Shown here in pieces: positions 46,601 to 56,524 of a DNA stretch of 64,000 nucleotides. Origin of the DNA: Phoronis australis (lineage: Eukaryota > Phoronida > Phoronidae); NCBI GenBank assembly GCA_002633005.1, contig NMRA01000661.1, positions 62,001-126,000 on the forward strand, written 5' to 3'. Each line of letters opens with the position of its first letter. Positions within the stretch are counted from its first letter, which is position 1. A model generated the notes under the pieces. It had not been told where the DNA came from, made no database searches, and worked only from the letters and a program-made list of their open reading frames with translations. Position numbers and translations under genes: made by a program.

Positions 46601-48254
46601 GGTATGAATTCTGGGTGAATCGCACGGTATATGGCGCGAACTGCAACGAAGATTTAGAACCATGAATAGTAACAATGTGTAAACAGGCTATCACAATCAA
46701 ATTACATAATTCATAAACGGCTTAAGTGGCTTACATCTAAGTAGGAATTTGAGCTTGAGATACCCAAAGCAAAGTTATGCATCCAATCAAAATTATACCA
46801 TGAGTTGCATCATAGACTATAATCTATGGTTGCATATAACTTTAAAACTTGTCTGTTGTCCAGAATAAATCGTAAGATGTCAAAACAATGGCAACAGGGG
46901 ATGTGATCATACAATATAATTACTGAACAATGAACATGATCTTTATCTCAAGCGGACCTTGAAGACAGATGTTATGGGATGCTATGTCTCATTAAAACCG
47001 TGAATATTTATAGTTTGTTGTAGCAAGTGCCACTAAGTGACTTCCTGGAGAACTGTGTGTACAAGTTAGTATAGTCAGAAAAGAAACAATTTGAAAATAA
47101 ATTGCAGTTTTTAATTAAAGAAAACACCACAACTGATACAATAAAAAATTGAACAAAAATAACCCTGGTCATTCCAAATATCATGCAAACTTTACTTTAT
47201 AGTGAAACAAACAAAAAATAAAAATTGTGAAGTGTTTCATTAGAGGGTAACGATGAAATATTACCATACTCATTTACATGAAATTAGTTTCGCAAAAGAG
47301 ACTTTCGCAAGATTGTAATGGACGAACCAGGGTTGTTTGTAAAGTTAGCACTTTGTTTGCATATTCACAAATTAATGAGACTATGCATCTTAAACTGAAA
47401 TTTAAATTATGAATACTTCACAAGTATAATAGTCACAATTATGTTATGTTCACAAAAGAATAAGCCCTCTAATTTGAAACTCCATGTTCCTTTCAACAAA
47501 CTTTTTGAGAGAGAGAGGTAATCCCAAATACAGTAAAACCTCACCAGCTTAGGACATAGTATGACAGACAGGCAAACTTTTATAATCTCATTTTTCCAAG
47601 TACATGATATACACTGTGCCTGATCGATGCCTTGTCACATCTAAGCTCTAAACCACAGCTACGTTGTACTTATAGAAAAGATTTTGAAAAATTGTGGGCA
47701 TCTACAACAGCCCTGGAAGCCCTTGAAAACTGATGTACAATTTTGGCAATCTTTGTCTGAAATTGGTGAGATTATACCATAATTTCTGTTGTTTTTTTTA
47801 CTCTGCATAATTATATTACACTCTTTTAAAAGAACTTACCTATGGGCAAGCCGATGGCAAAGTCATTACTTTGTGTTGTGAATATAGCAAATAAGGCAGC
47901 TTTGCCCAAATTCAGAGGTCTGTGCACAAGCAGTGTGAGAAACAGAACAGTAGCGAATACACTGGCCTTAGCCAGAAATAGACTGCATAAAAACTTCCAG
48001 TTGACGGCGCTGAAGTCCAGTTCAATCATGTTGAGCAGCAGCAGAGCAGGAAGTGCGAACTTCGACACAAAGGTCGAGATACCCTTCGATTGAGTCTGTG
48101 TAACCATGCCGGTCCTTCCAGACAAGTAGCCGGCAAGAATTATGGCGAAAGCCTGTATAATGGCAGGATAGAGATTCTGGAAGATTTGATCTTGTGACGT
48201 CCCCCCTGATGAGCTGGAGGGAGTGGTGGCAGCGCTGATGTTTCCTAACTCCAT
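22405..48254 (-). CDS. GPR155: GPR155/LYCHOS, lysosomal cholesterol-sensing membrane protein (16 coding exons)
   Basis: Exons: 47840-48254, 46488-46640, 44505-44636, 43115-43229, 41796-41961, 39597-39836, 38549-38777, 37438-37508, 37064-37220, 36237-36329, 35150-35274, 28846-28995, 27952-28047, about 27776-27871, 22801-22941, 22405-22648. Total about 870 residues, like human GPR155. Exons 1-6 encode the PIN/auxin-carrier-like permease domain (GYLSGR, LNPIGF, FYLGFTLVGK, FGFLYGTFPSAP, SAPLMFVSA). Exons 7-14 encode the GPCR-like membrane segment. Exons 15-16 encode the C-terminal DEP domain (DLVTWLQDVGLAS, EAVIYGQQLV, FYRF). In mammals the protein sits in the lysosomal membrane, senses cholesterol and promotes mTORC1 signalling through GATOR1. 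All phases agree except exon 14 to 15. Exon 10 is the least certain. The gene follows M6PR-like on the same strand. Confidence 0.93.
22801..22941 (-). CDS. GPR155: GPR155 exon 15: start of DEP domain
   Basis: Acceptor catccccag, then WRRLVYGAENIHLPRLEDLD and RHVCEQFKMYHKDKC. Donor AGAAG|gtgcgg, phase 2. Confidence 0.9.
22942..27666. other. GPR155 intron 14
   Basis: About 4.7 kb with no gene. A two-unit imperfect repeat lies at about 26460-26600 (acttattcatacatcact / cttattcgtatatcgctc). The short open frames have no recognisable content. A missed small coding exon here cannot be excluded. Confidence 0.5.
27667..27810. mobile_element. hAT-like MITE against GPR155 exon 14
   Basis: Left end gcagtggcgacttcagggg; the interior gggcagaatattagccagg (minus strand) matches 61980-62005. 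Contains an unresolved base at 27688. The inner boundary with exon 14 is unclear. Confidence 0.6.
27776..27871 (-). CDS. GPR155: GPR155 exon 14 (3' end unresolved)
   Basis: Acceptor tgtttgacag, then LCVVLTHGRHGKQYNFLIFD, aligning with human GFISFGIFGLDKHLIILPF. All nearby GT donors leave phase 0 or an implausible cut, while exon 15 needs phase 2. A MITE (about 27667-27810) overlaps the 3' end. The end given is provisional. Confidence 0.6.
27952..28047 (-). CDS. GPR155: GPR155 exon 13
   Basis: 32 codons: FLCFWRLFHEDSSG, then LFIELEFLDCFFNFGQ, matching human LWWLFNQEPGRLYVELQFFCAVFNFGQ in pattern. Acceptor gtccttag, donor GGACAG|gtgaga. Confidence 0.9.
28846..28995 (-). CDS. GPR155: GPR155 exon 12
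   Basis: RQECRSLLKKYHTLN ... HHLVLLFLLIVSMGI. The donor is GGAATC|gtgagt inside the longer open frame: ending there makes the helix join exon 13 at the same length as human, whereas reading on does not. Confidence 0.88.
28996..35149. other. GPR155 intron 11
   Basis: 6.15 kb. Contains a MITE-like unit at 34337-34850 and a short AAAATAGGAAAT repeat near 31095-31140. No gene recognised. Confidence 0.5.
34337..34850. mobile_element. MITE-like element rich in GTTAACTG
   Basis: Ends aaggccctttcatattaac and gttagtatgaaaaaccctta are inverted copies with a few mismatches and are flanked by TAA/TTA. The inside repeats gttaact and cgataac. No coding content. Confidence 0.5.
35150..35274 (-). CDS. GPR155: GPR155 exon 11
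   Basis: Encodes NSIEDIVRWSDMQTSDTDDG and ends CVNRQCSKAQ, matching human CNSQSCILAQ. Acceptor ttgttcag, donor GCACAG|gtgagt. Confidence 0.85.
36237..36329 (-). CDS. GPR155: GPR155 exon 10 (tentative)
   Basis: A 93-base phase-1-to-phase-1 exon predicted from acceptor ggttgacag and donor CGGA|gtaggt; encodes GGTTDYGACCKEKQSKDSIG in the poorly conserved cytosolic linker, where human also has a Cys cluster. Skipping it keeps the frame, so it may be alternative or absent. Confidence 0.5.
37064..37220 (-). CDS. GPR155: GPR155 exon 9
   Basis: Membrane helix MIISAIIIFTSLVVTVVALI, then a charged cytosolic stretch. Acceptor catcttag, donor TGTG|gtatgt, phase 1. Confidence 0.88.
37438..37508 (-). CDS. 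GPR155: GPR155 exon 8
   Basis: Only 71 bases: LLLICSAPQWSTSDVAFQYG, corresponding to human LLITGKHNGDSIDSAFFYG. Acceptor atgttag, donor CCACAG|gtttgt. Confidence 0.85.
37790..38240. repeat. Three-unit degenerate tandem repeat in GPR155 intron 7
   Basis: The block aaggtcaccaaaatcnnctggcanctggagttgcc recurs at about 37837, 37980 and 38141, each followed by acaccaaatatgaNNatnat and cttcttgagatatcac. Confidence 0.65.
38549..38777 (-). CDS. GPR155: GPR155 exon 7
   Basis: Two hydrophobic segments (HYLQFIFCFVGVLAS, GYLILYGFGLPIVCTG) with a basic loop LLRTRS between. Acceptor atttacag, donor ACAG|gtaagg. Confidence 0.9.
39597..39836 (-). CDS. GPR155: GPR155 exon 6
   Basis: Encodes ISTGMVLCTFISAPLMFVSA, TLPTITESENYK, SETSFDISILG and FPHQFVVYLLMAQ. 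Eighty codons in phase 0. Joins the permease to the GPCR-like part. Confidence 0.92.
40740..41640. repeat. Degenerate repeat family in GPR155 intron 5
   Basis: The block tcaccagggagcaccacngtagtcag recurs at 40747, 40890, 40988 and 41605, with caacatNagcc and caaacttcataaagaNccatca between. Units are about 100-145 bp where contiguous. Confidence 0.55.
41796..41961 (-). CDS. GPR155: GPR155 exon 5
   Basis: Encodes LLLPFVTREMVYVMS and SMFGFLYGTFPSAPTVLIYA. The NET sequon in the loop also occurs as an N-glycan site in human. Acceptor tttccag, donor GACATT|gtatgt, phase 0. Confidence 0.92.
42703..43070 (-). repeat. Tandem array derived from the 3' end of GPR155 exon 4
   Basis: Units near 42703-42750, 42790-42852, 42896-42960 and 43008-43070 repeat cattttggcagctgtat...aggagatgtggggacacaag. 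This corresponds to exon 4 at 43111-43175 (cttggcagctatgagg, acacggggccacaagac). On the minus strand one unit still reads LKGLDLVSPHLL...AAKM against exon LKGLGLVAPCLLIAAKT. Period 106-112 bp. Confidence 0.75.
43115..43229 (-). CDS. GPR155: GPR155 exon 4
   Basis: Encodes DSFSATALFYLGFTLVGKVQ then LGLVAPCLLIAAKT. Acceptor ctttcag, donor AAGAC|gtaagt. Its 3' end is the apparent source of the tandem array in the next intron. Confidence 0.92.
44505..44636 (-). CDS. GPR155: GPR155 exon 3
   Basis: Encodes NPIVFMVIIGIISNFIF, matching human QNPIVFMVFIGIAFNFI. Acceptor attacag, donor TTAG|gtaagt; phase 1 on both sides. Confidence 0.92.
45090..45934 (-). pseudogene. Penelope-like retroelement 3' fragment with GIY-YIG endonuclease
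   Basis: The 171-residue frame (45419-45934) carries VVYHILCDC, then YSYIGET and RSRMTHNH, and a later NHLSDPIHSF: the GIY-YIG nuclease fold found at the C-terminus of Penelope-like elements. The upstream reverse transcriptase is absent. Downstream to about 45090 the minus-strand text looks like decayed 3' tail. It lies in GPR155 intron 2, same strand as the gene. Confidence 0.75.
45958..46300. repeat. Two-copy direct repeat in GPR155 intron 2
   Basis: 45966-46030 and 46225-46285 share aaaacttNagtttcNattatttg and cNgcctttgaNaaNggaaaatg. Confidence 0.6.
46488..46640 (-). CDS. GPR155: GPR155 exon 2
   Basis: Encodes RAIYRAIHPEFIPYIYLAAP and LNPIGFLLLEIEK, the close match to human YPEYLQYIYLVAPISLMMLNPIGF. 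Acceptor gttgcag, donor TTAG|gtatgt. Confidence 0.92.
47840..48254 (-). CDS. GPR155: GPR155 exon 1: N-terminus and first permease helices
   Basis: ATG at 48254 (MELGNISAATT). A GTG-led in-frame extension to 48275 is not needed. Helix 1 reads LYPAIIQAFAIILAGYLSGR. Ends CCCATAG|gtaagt, phase 1. Confidence 0.93.
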
Positions 48255-48455
48255 CCTAACGGTAGCACGTGACACGTGACGATGTTTCAGTAAAGGTGTT
48301 TAATGTAATCAAGTAATGATAGAAAGGAACATTGCTATTGAGTCAGATCTGTTGACCTGTTGGTTGTCAGCTTTCATATGTGGCCATGCTCATCAGGTTT
48401 AAAGTCTAAATTATACAGCTTCAATCGCCTTCTTCACAGTCACATCAGCAATAAT
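48255..48455 (-). promoter_or_regulatory. GPR155 5' leader / promoter-proximal region
   Basis: A good acceptor (ttgtatgtttcag) ends at 48456, so 48255-48455 may be leader sequence joined to an upstream noncoding exon. If transcription instead starts here, the E-box pair at 48265-48280 is promoter-proximal. Confidence 0.4.
48265..48280. promoter_or_regulatory. Double CACGTGAC motif (CLEAR-like E-boxes)
   Basis: GCACGTGACACGTGAC: two CACGTGAC motifs sharing one base, 11 bases upstream of the GPR155 ATG. The TFEB/MITF CLEAR consensus is GTCACGTGAC, and lysosomal genes carry it near the transcription start. Confidence 0.45.
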
Positions 48456-51400
48456 CTGAAACATACAAAGTCACATGACAACAGTCACCAATTTATGTGT
48501 GCGGAAACAAGACTAACATCAGACATCAGATTGTTAAAATCTCAGAAAATGTTCCATTATCATAGCTAACACTTCAAGATCAGATTGATGTCTTGCAACT
48601 TTACATGACATAAAAAGAGAAAAATACATAATTATGTGCAAAGCTAGTCACATTTCCAACTGATTAAAAATCTTCCTGCATTACCAAAGCCGTAACTTGT
48701 ACTGGTTGAACTTTCAGAGCTGCTACAACCCTGTCCTTCCTAAAAACTGACTAAACTACATAGTATTATACAGTTATGAAATTGGTCTCAAGTTGTCCCT
48801 TTCTTCAAATTAGATTAATTTCTGAGGTCGATAAGAACTGATAGTTTATTATTGCTCAAGAACAGACTCAACAAATTGGTACATGTAGGTCAGGGGGTAT
48901 TCTGTGCTGTGCATAGTGTAGTCTTAAAGAATCAAATTGTCAGTTTTTCCAGCCCACGAAAAACACTTCTCATCTGAAAGGAAACTGGTCTGCTATTTTT
49001 CATAATTTACAAACCGCTGCAACTAAAAAATTTCCAGGAAACAAATCTACTAACATTTGACTTGCAGTTACTCCATTTTCAAAAGCCTACATGTCTGTTT
49101 GTGATAAAGTAGTCATAAAATGAAATCCAATGCTGACAGGTAATGCCACGAGACCACTTCAAATCTAGAAAACTCCCAAAAGTTCATAAACTCACACGAC
49201 ACCAGATCTGCGAGCACCTTTCTATAAGAGACAATTCATCAGTGTTGTAATCTACACATGATGCCAGGTTAAATAATCGCTCTTAGGCACAGATAAAGTT
49301 AAGGTGAAGCATCAAAGGGTGAATGTCCAACAAGTGATAATGTACAACCAGTGATAATGTCCAACCAGTGATAACATAGTTTTATCAACATCATACACTG
49401 ACTGCAAATGTTGCTTATGACAGTTATGTAACATAATTTTATGTAATAACTATTTGATAACTGACAAAGGTTATCGATCATAATAAACAGTTCATAGATC
49501 TATTACAAATGAGTGTCAAAACAACCAAACACTGTGAAACTCTAGTTTGATGAAGACTAGTCAGTAGGTAGACAGCAAAACTGGGGTCAAAAATAAAGAG
49601 CTAGACAGTGACGTGAGTAAAAAGTTGGCAATTTAACAGATGAGCGATTTGCCATTCCACTCAAACTCCATTTGAAGTAGTCTCACAATGAAAAGTACAT
49701 CAAATGTAGCTCACAACATCCTAAGTAACATTTTTCATTGATATTTAGATGATACCTACATTGTCCATTATCTATTTAAAAAAATCAAAGGAACATCATC
49801 TCTTACGTCACACTCCCACAAAAAAAAGTCCAAAGTCGATTTCAATGGACAGCCCTCATGACTCACGGACACGCCATCTGCTCAAATTTTTGTTTTGCTA
49901 AAGTGACATCTTTTGGCAAATGATGACAACTAAATGCCCTGGAAGCAAAAGTTCATAAGAATTTTGATTTGCTAAATAACACAGTGCAACCACTTTTTGA
50001 AACTTGTTAATGTAAACTTTGCGAACTCATGAAAAAAGATCAGCAAATTAAGGAATTCTTGGTAAAAACAACAGCTGACCAACAGATTGCATTCCATTTC
50101 AAGGCACTCAAAGTTGATACCCTGATCGCTCCACAGACATAAAAGTAAAAATTATATAGACTAAGGGCATGACTTTCTTACCAGTAACCCCATTAGTCTA
50201 CCTATGGAAGATTGTTTTATTTAATAAGTTCAAGATACTTTGTGTAATACTATTTTACTCATTTTTGTACACAGCACCAACGTCAATCAGCAGGATGCAT
50301 AAACTATAATTACAGAGCTACTTTAATACGTGCATATTGCCTTTGTGCACAAACCTTGACCCTGGTTAATTTGTAGAGTAGAGTTTTCTGAGTTTTCATT
50401 CATCAGGTTAGTTAGTAATGAGAAACTGTGACTGTCTGTGCGAATAGAAAAACACTGATTATTCAGCCACCAGCACAGGTGGTCAATATGTAAATCCATG
50501 CTTGTACTACCACCATACCGTAAATTGTGGTAGTATAGGGGTGGATTAACATAGACTTCAAGCACTAAGTGACACTGGTAGCCATTGACAGCTAGACATA
50601 GCCATTATAGTAGATCTGTCAATAATTATTGCCAGACACCATGGAGAAGGTGGCGATCCCTTGGAACATAAGGTCGCTTACATTTTGCAAATCAATGTGC
50701 AGTTGTGATGCTCAACTGAGCCAAAACACAGTACCGAGTGCTGTAGAACACTGGCAAAGTGGAGTGATGAAAGAAGTAACGAGTTAGCAGAAATATTGAT
50801 TACCTCTGTCAAGAAGTTAATGCCGTGACTTGATAAATGATGTCAATTGTAAAGCAAATTAGTTGAAAAACCTAAAGACCAAGAGTTTTTACTTGAACAA
50901 GCCATTCGGAAATTACAAAACCTAACGGTTCATAAAAATGAAATCTGGAAAGTGACCTTAACTTCTTCCTCTGTAATACCATGGACAAAATCATCCCAGG
51001 AGCGAGGTGTTCTGTTCATGGCAGATGTGCCAAGGTACACTTGGCTCAGATTAATCACCTATGCATTCATTGTGCCATGAACAAAATAATGCTCCATTGA
51101 AGTGGTGCATTTTATATAAATCAATGTCAGTTAAACAAGTTATTCTGTATATTTTGTTTTTTTTTTCTATTTCTTAAGTTTTGTTATGGTTAGATAAACG
51201 ACACAAGTAGCCTTACGCGCCAGTGAAAGAATTAAGAAAACAATGGAGATTGGTCGTCGACAGTGAAAAAAAGACTACGGACTCATTTTCTGGAACTTAG
51301 AATCTGTCAAGACAAATTTTATCTAATGGAGATTGAAAATTCTTGTTAAGTACACGTGAACAGACAGGGCACTGATCGGATACAGCGGTTCCCGATTCAG

Positions 51401-52261
51401 AGAACCAGGCAATCACTGAATAACGGATGAAACTGGTTCTCTAAATCAAGGACCAGTACCGACAACAGGCAGAATGGGCCAGTAAGCCGCGGTACATGCA
51501 TGTCTGTGCGCTATACCGAGTACCGTCCTTTGCTTTCAAAGAAATGTCTGAAGGGTTACTAGTACGTGCTTGAAGGGTTCCTCGGTGTTGCGTAACAGTA
51601 GGAATAAACAAAAATAACGAGCGGCTGATTACCAGTGATTAAATAACGGTGCCTGTGCTTCGATGGGTTGGGCTCTTAACCACGGCACACTACACTGCCT
51701 GGTTAACAAATGAATAACATAATCTGTCGATTGTGTAACAGAAAGTATTTCCAGAAGCGGAAAAAAGAGGGAATCCAGAAAATACTAATATCAAGTGGAT
51801 ACAATTTTGAAGACGGATTATTCAACAATAACCAGAACAATAACCGCAATACCTGGCGTAAAACGATCTTCACAAATACAAGACTTACGAAACATATGCC
51901 GTTCAACTCCATACATATGCGGATTACAGGGTCAAGGTCATAAGTTCCTACAAGCGCTTTCTGTTTTGCCCATAAGACGTCGCTGAGGCCAATTTCCATA
52001 GGACAACGATCAGGCGGTAAGGTATGACCGCAGCACTGCGGCGCAGTACTACTAACTAGCCATCGGTACAATACGACGTTATTGTTTTCATACCTACATG
52101 AAGACAAAATGTTACAATAAATTTCTCGCGTAAAGTTTCTTTTGCAATCAATAAAATGCTTAGACAATAATGTCACTGACAATTTGCACTGAGGCCGGCC
52201 TCCGATCAGCGGCCGCACGGCTCACGGTGGTTGGCCCGGCCGGGCCGACTCGGAAACTTAC
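48456..52261. other. Candidate 5' intron or upstream flank of GPR155
   Basis: No gene recognised. A three-unit 17-bp tandem repeat (tgtccaaccagtgataa) lies at 49324-49374. Confidence 0.4.
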
Positions 52262-52345
52262 CGTGCAGTGTCTCCTGTCAGTGCTGGAAATCGTCGAGTC
52301 CATTCGACTTCAGCCAGTCATCTTTCAGTAATACGTGTCTTGTTT
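52262..52345 (-). other. Candidate noncoding first exon of GPR155
   Basis: On the minus strand a strong donor CTGCACG|gtaagtttc (intron base 1 at 52261) lies beside a CpG-rich stretch. No ATG-led frame spans it. It would pair with the acceptor at 48456. Inferred only. Confidence 0.3.
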
Positions 52346-53559
52346 ATTAGCCAGAGTCCTGTGAGTGTGGCCGGTTGACTGCTTTCAGTGCCAAGTGCTG
52401 GTCAGTATAACGGCAATGCTCGCTGCCGGCCCAACGTGATGCGGCAATTTGCGGCGGGTACATGAAATTTGTCATGGGCGGCGCACCATAAGGGGCTGGG
52501 GAGGCTATAGCCCCCACTTTTTNTGCTGCGCCGCGCCCATTGTCTCGTCTCACCCGGCCACTGTCTGCTTGTTTACTCCCAACGTACCGTTTATGTTCAC
52601 AGGATTAGCAGCAATGCCATTCAAAATAAGGCTGAGGCTACTGCAGCAGACGGTTGCTACAGTTTCCTACTTTGAGGCCGGGGTTAAGGACAATATCAGT
52701 GAAGTAATGGTTCCAAGAGATTTCAAGCGCTCAGCTGTTGAATTATCATAATTAACACGTTACGTCGCAACTCAGTTGAATTGTGACATATCGGAAAATG
52801 CACGTTATGAAGAATCCAAGTATTTTTGTTTGATCTATTGCAAGTAGTCGTGATTAATCTTTGGGCTAGAGTAGTGTTCCCAGATTCCATTTACATATAC
52901 ATGTATGTCTGGGCTGGCGATCCGCACTTTCTGACTAGTTTGCGGAGGCCATTCCAAAGCCTTCAAACACTTGTGAGTGCAACTGTATTTATAAATATAA
53001 CATGAAAATAGTTACGAACTACCAGGCAGCCCGGCCATGGCATGGCTAACAGAAACCATCTATCGAATTTTCCTGTTTTATAGTACGCACAAGCACTCGC
53101 CCTTGCTTTGCAAGGTAAAGAAAATATCTGTGTACTTCTCTTCGTAAATTCTCGTTTCTGTAATACTCGTGACATTTCGCCGCCTTTTAGATGTCAATGT
53201 TGAATTTTTAACCGACAAGCGCTCACGCTTACGAATGAAAACAAATGTCGAGAATCAACCAAAGCTGAGTAATTTATTTGTTTTTCCATTTAAAATTCAC
53301 AGGATTGTTTATGATAATTCATAAGAAATAGACGTACGGACAATATTAGCAAAGATCTCTTAGATTGCCGCATCAGTAAAGGCAACGTTGACAAAATAAT
53401 CAAATTGCCCCCCATTTGGTGTTACTTTAACTGTTTTCTGCACATATTTAGCCTCGGGATATTGACGAAATTTTCAAAAGGGTTTTCCCATGTCCTAAAC
53501 CTGAGACTCGTGTATGATTTGCTTTCTGACATAAAGCGTAAAAAAGATCTTTTTGCTGG

Positions 53560-54110
53560 ACAACTCGACGTGTCTAAAACTTTCAACCACACGTCGCAAC
53601 TTTTGTAAAAACACGCTTGCGCAATGTAAAGTAATTCAGTTACTTTTTGTTAATAGGTTAAGCATAACAATTGTAAATTGCATTGAGCTTTCGTAGCAAA
53701 TATTGAAGTTAGAATGTAATAAATAGTCTTTGAAGGTATAATATTAAAACTTAAAAAATACTTATAAATACGCCAACAAGGCTTCCCCGCGCGTGAGCAC
53801 TGAATTGACCTTCACACAGCACAGCTAGATAGTCTCGCGGCGTTTCTCGAGTTGCGGCTCGTCTCCGTTTGAATGAACGTGGATATGGAATTCGCCGCCG
53901 AAGATGGGTCCGTTTAAGAAGTCGTTTGCTTGTTCTTCCAACAGGGAGTACGTACAGTTGCGACACCCGATTTGCCAGTCATAATCTTGTCACCTCAGAA
54001 TTCCGGCATTCTTAGTGTTGGCGCGCGTTTCGTTGTTTTAGTGCTTTGCAGACGATAAAATGTAAGGCGTATACATTTCTACAACATTGCACTACTTTGT
54101 GATTTGCCCA
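53560..54110 (+). repeat. Dispersed promoter-plus-start module, copy 2
   Basis: About 85% similar to 18596-19083. TATAAATA at 53763-53770; ATG at 53873 opens MNVDMEFAAEDGSV and then stops, so this copy is broken. It carries about 65 extra bases (53928-54010) absent from copy 1. Confidence 0.6.
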
Positions 54111-55001
54111 TTTGCCATGATGATCAACAACGTGAATATATGAAAGGTGTTTCAGACTTCATTAACGTTACAAGCAATTCTCAATACGTATATTATTGAA
54201 ATATTTAATCACTGTAATTTACCAAAAATAAGAAATTAAGTTAGAAAGGGATACAAGATAAAAGTCCAATAATCTAGTAAGTGTTAAAGGAGCATGCGAC
54301 CCAAAAAACAACCTAATTTGTATCAATTTAGATCGAGTAGTTCTACTCCATAACGACACGTACGGTTGCGTTGCCTGACAGGAGGTGTTGAAATTATCCA
54401 ATGACGTCATCGGTTTCACACGCAGTCTGTTCAGCAGTTCACAACACGGGTTGCTGGTGTCAGCTTATCGCTTGAAGTGATCGCTTAGCACCAATAAATC
54501 ATCAAACTTCGATGTAAAACCCTTAAAAATAGACCGAGTTTTATAAAAACATGTTGTTTTATTTCGCTCTTACGGATTTATTGGTATTTAGACACACCGT
54601 AGCCTACAAAGTTCGGACGTAGGCCCGGCAATAAGGTCCGTAGCAGGAGTTTGGGGGTCTGTTCGGAGATAATTTCGAAGTATTTTCCATGAGATGCAGA
54701 CAGGAGAACCTAAATCTGTGTTGCTTAGACTTGTGATTTTTTATTTCTAAACACAAAACGCTTGTTATCCCGGCCAGTGGCTCGAAGCCCGATCAGGCCC
54801 GTCGCGGCCGCCGGGGGTGGCTTGGAAACTGATCAGACATCACGAACATAAACCAGTCAAAGTTAAGTGGAAACTAAACTTCCAGTCAAGAAGATACTAT
54901 ACTAGTGAGCCAAAGTAGTGTGCACCTGATTATGCTGGTGAATTAGCCACGAAACTGCAAATCTACTTACTCGTCGGGGGCCGCGCCAATTCAGTTCCGT
55001 T

Positions 55002-55565
55002 TTGGCCACAGCACCGTCAGGGCAGAAGTTGTATGTTGACAATCATTATTTGAGTAATGTAAAAGGAAATAAAGATTCCCCTAACACCTGGTCGTGGGAT
55101 GGAAATCGAGTTGTTTCACAACAGTTTCACTGTCAGCAAACACTAAACTGGCACGAGCTCACACGGCCTCAGTGTCCCGTCATTGCACCTAAAGCCGGTA
55201 ACGCAGTGATTTATTCATTGCTGGCTTCTCAAATCATTTGCACTCACTCACGAACACTCCAAAGGCATTACAAATTGCATCTAATGAGACAGGCTTTGTT
55301 TCAGTTTTATATAAGTATTGGTTAGGGTGAGAATAATTCATTTTGAAACAGAACGCTCAGTAATAAACGTGAACATGGCAACTCGCAATCACGACTTAAG
55401 ACGAGCTAGAGCTCATCAGTCCCGACTTCGCAGTTGCATCGTTAAGTTTTGCAGACTATCAATTCGACCAAGAATATAGTGATGAAGAAATGCTAGAGAG
55501 GCGCCATGAACAAGCTCAGACAACGGAACGTCACGTTATTTGATAAGTCGGCATTCGTCAGGCAC
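55002..55565 (+). other. Broken open frames inside the candidate element
   Basis: 55002-55325 is a 107-residue frame of unknown type. At 55420-55545 a frame reads SFADYQFDQEYSDEE then RRHEQAQTTERHVI and stops. Acidic, protein-like, unrecognised. Possibly remains of the element's own gene. Confidence 0.25.
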
Positions 55566-56114
55566 TGTCGACGTCTGCAGGCCACAGACACGGAGATGTT
55601 TCACGGCCTCATACTTGCTATCTACAGCGTACATTTCATTCTTCACTACCATGAGCCACTTCCTAAGCATTTCAGACTTTCGAGGAAGTAAAAAAACGAT
55701 ATACCCGCTTTCCTCGCAGCTGCTTAGTTCGGACAAGCGGGAACGATGCACCGCAACATAGCGGCATTTACTCTGCATATGAACCACTGACGTCGCTAGC
55801 GTCGTTTCTCACCTTCCTCACAGGTGAACGCGGCACCTCTTGGCAAGGTAAGGTTGACCGTATGCGAGGCGATGAGGATATAGACCGATTAAGACGGCAA
55901 AAAAGACTAATTAAATCGGGTGGCATTCTCCTTTAACCAATATTCAAGTTTTGGCCTTTTATGTGTCTTAATGGTCACGGATTAACCCAAATCTTGCTCC
56001 GTACCATTTATATTTTCAAGGGACTCACCAAATTGTTTCAAAATCGTTACTATTGATTATAAATTACTTTTTACTTACGTGTGGGCCGCAAGAGGGCAGT
56101 GCGCGGTTGGGTGT

Positions 56115-56155
56115 AATAGTCCGAAATAGGGACTCAAATACGTTCTCTATATCTT
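56115..56155. repeat. Solo end of the 20281-type MITE
   Basis: agtccgaaatagggactc then acgttctctat matches the left end of the 20281-20708 element (agtcccaaatagggactc, ttctctaa). Confidence 0.5.
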
Positions 56156-56524
56156 TGATTATAAACCGCTCTTTGACTAATGACATTTTCTGTTATACCT
56201 GTATTATATCTAAAATCTGAACCCTTGGTTCATTGAGAACGAATAGGAATGTTGTCCTTACATTGAGGGCATTGCACAAAAAGATCCATTCTTCTTTTCA
56301 ATAATACTGATGAGAATTCATTTTTATTAAAGCGAAAAAAATGACTTACACGTACATGTAGTAACAAGAAAGCACAGGATAGGATAATCACTAGTCCATA
56401 AAAGATACGCAGTAGATTTAGATAATTTAGTTTTGTGAAACCGTGCACTGAGGAATAAATTTTTATCAGACGAGGGGCCAGTTTTTGACGAAGTTGAATA
56501 TGTCTGTTCATTTGATATCTTACG

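Noticed and set aside
48255-48275. GTG-led N-terminal extension of GPR155
   Set aside because: The ATG at 48254 matches the expected start; the extension uses a non-ATG codon and overlaps the E-box pair.
51703-52218. 171-residue minus-strand open frame
   Set aside because: No recognisable motif, no splice context, and composition unlike the supported exons. It lies beside the CpG-rich candidate promoter and is probably chance.
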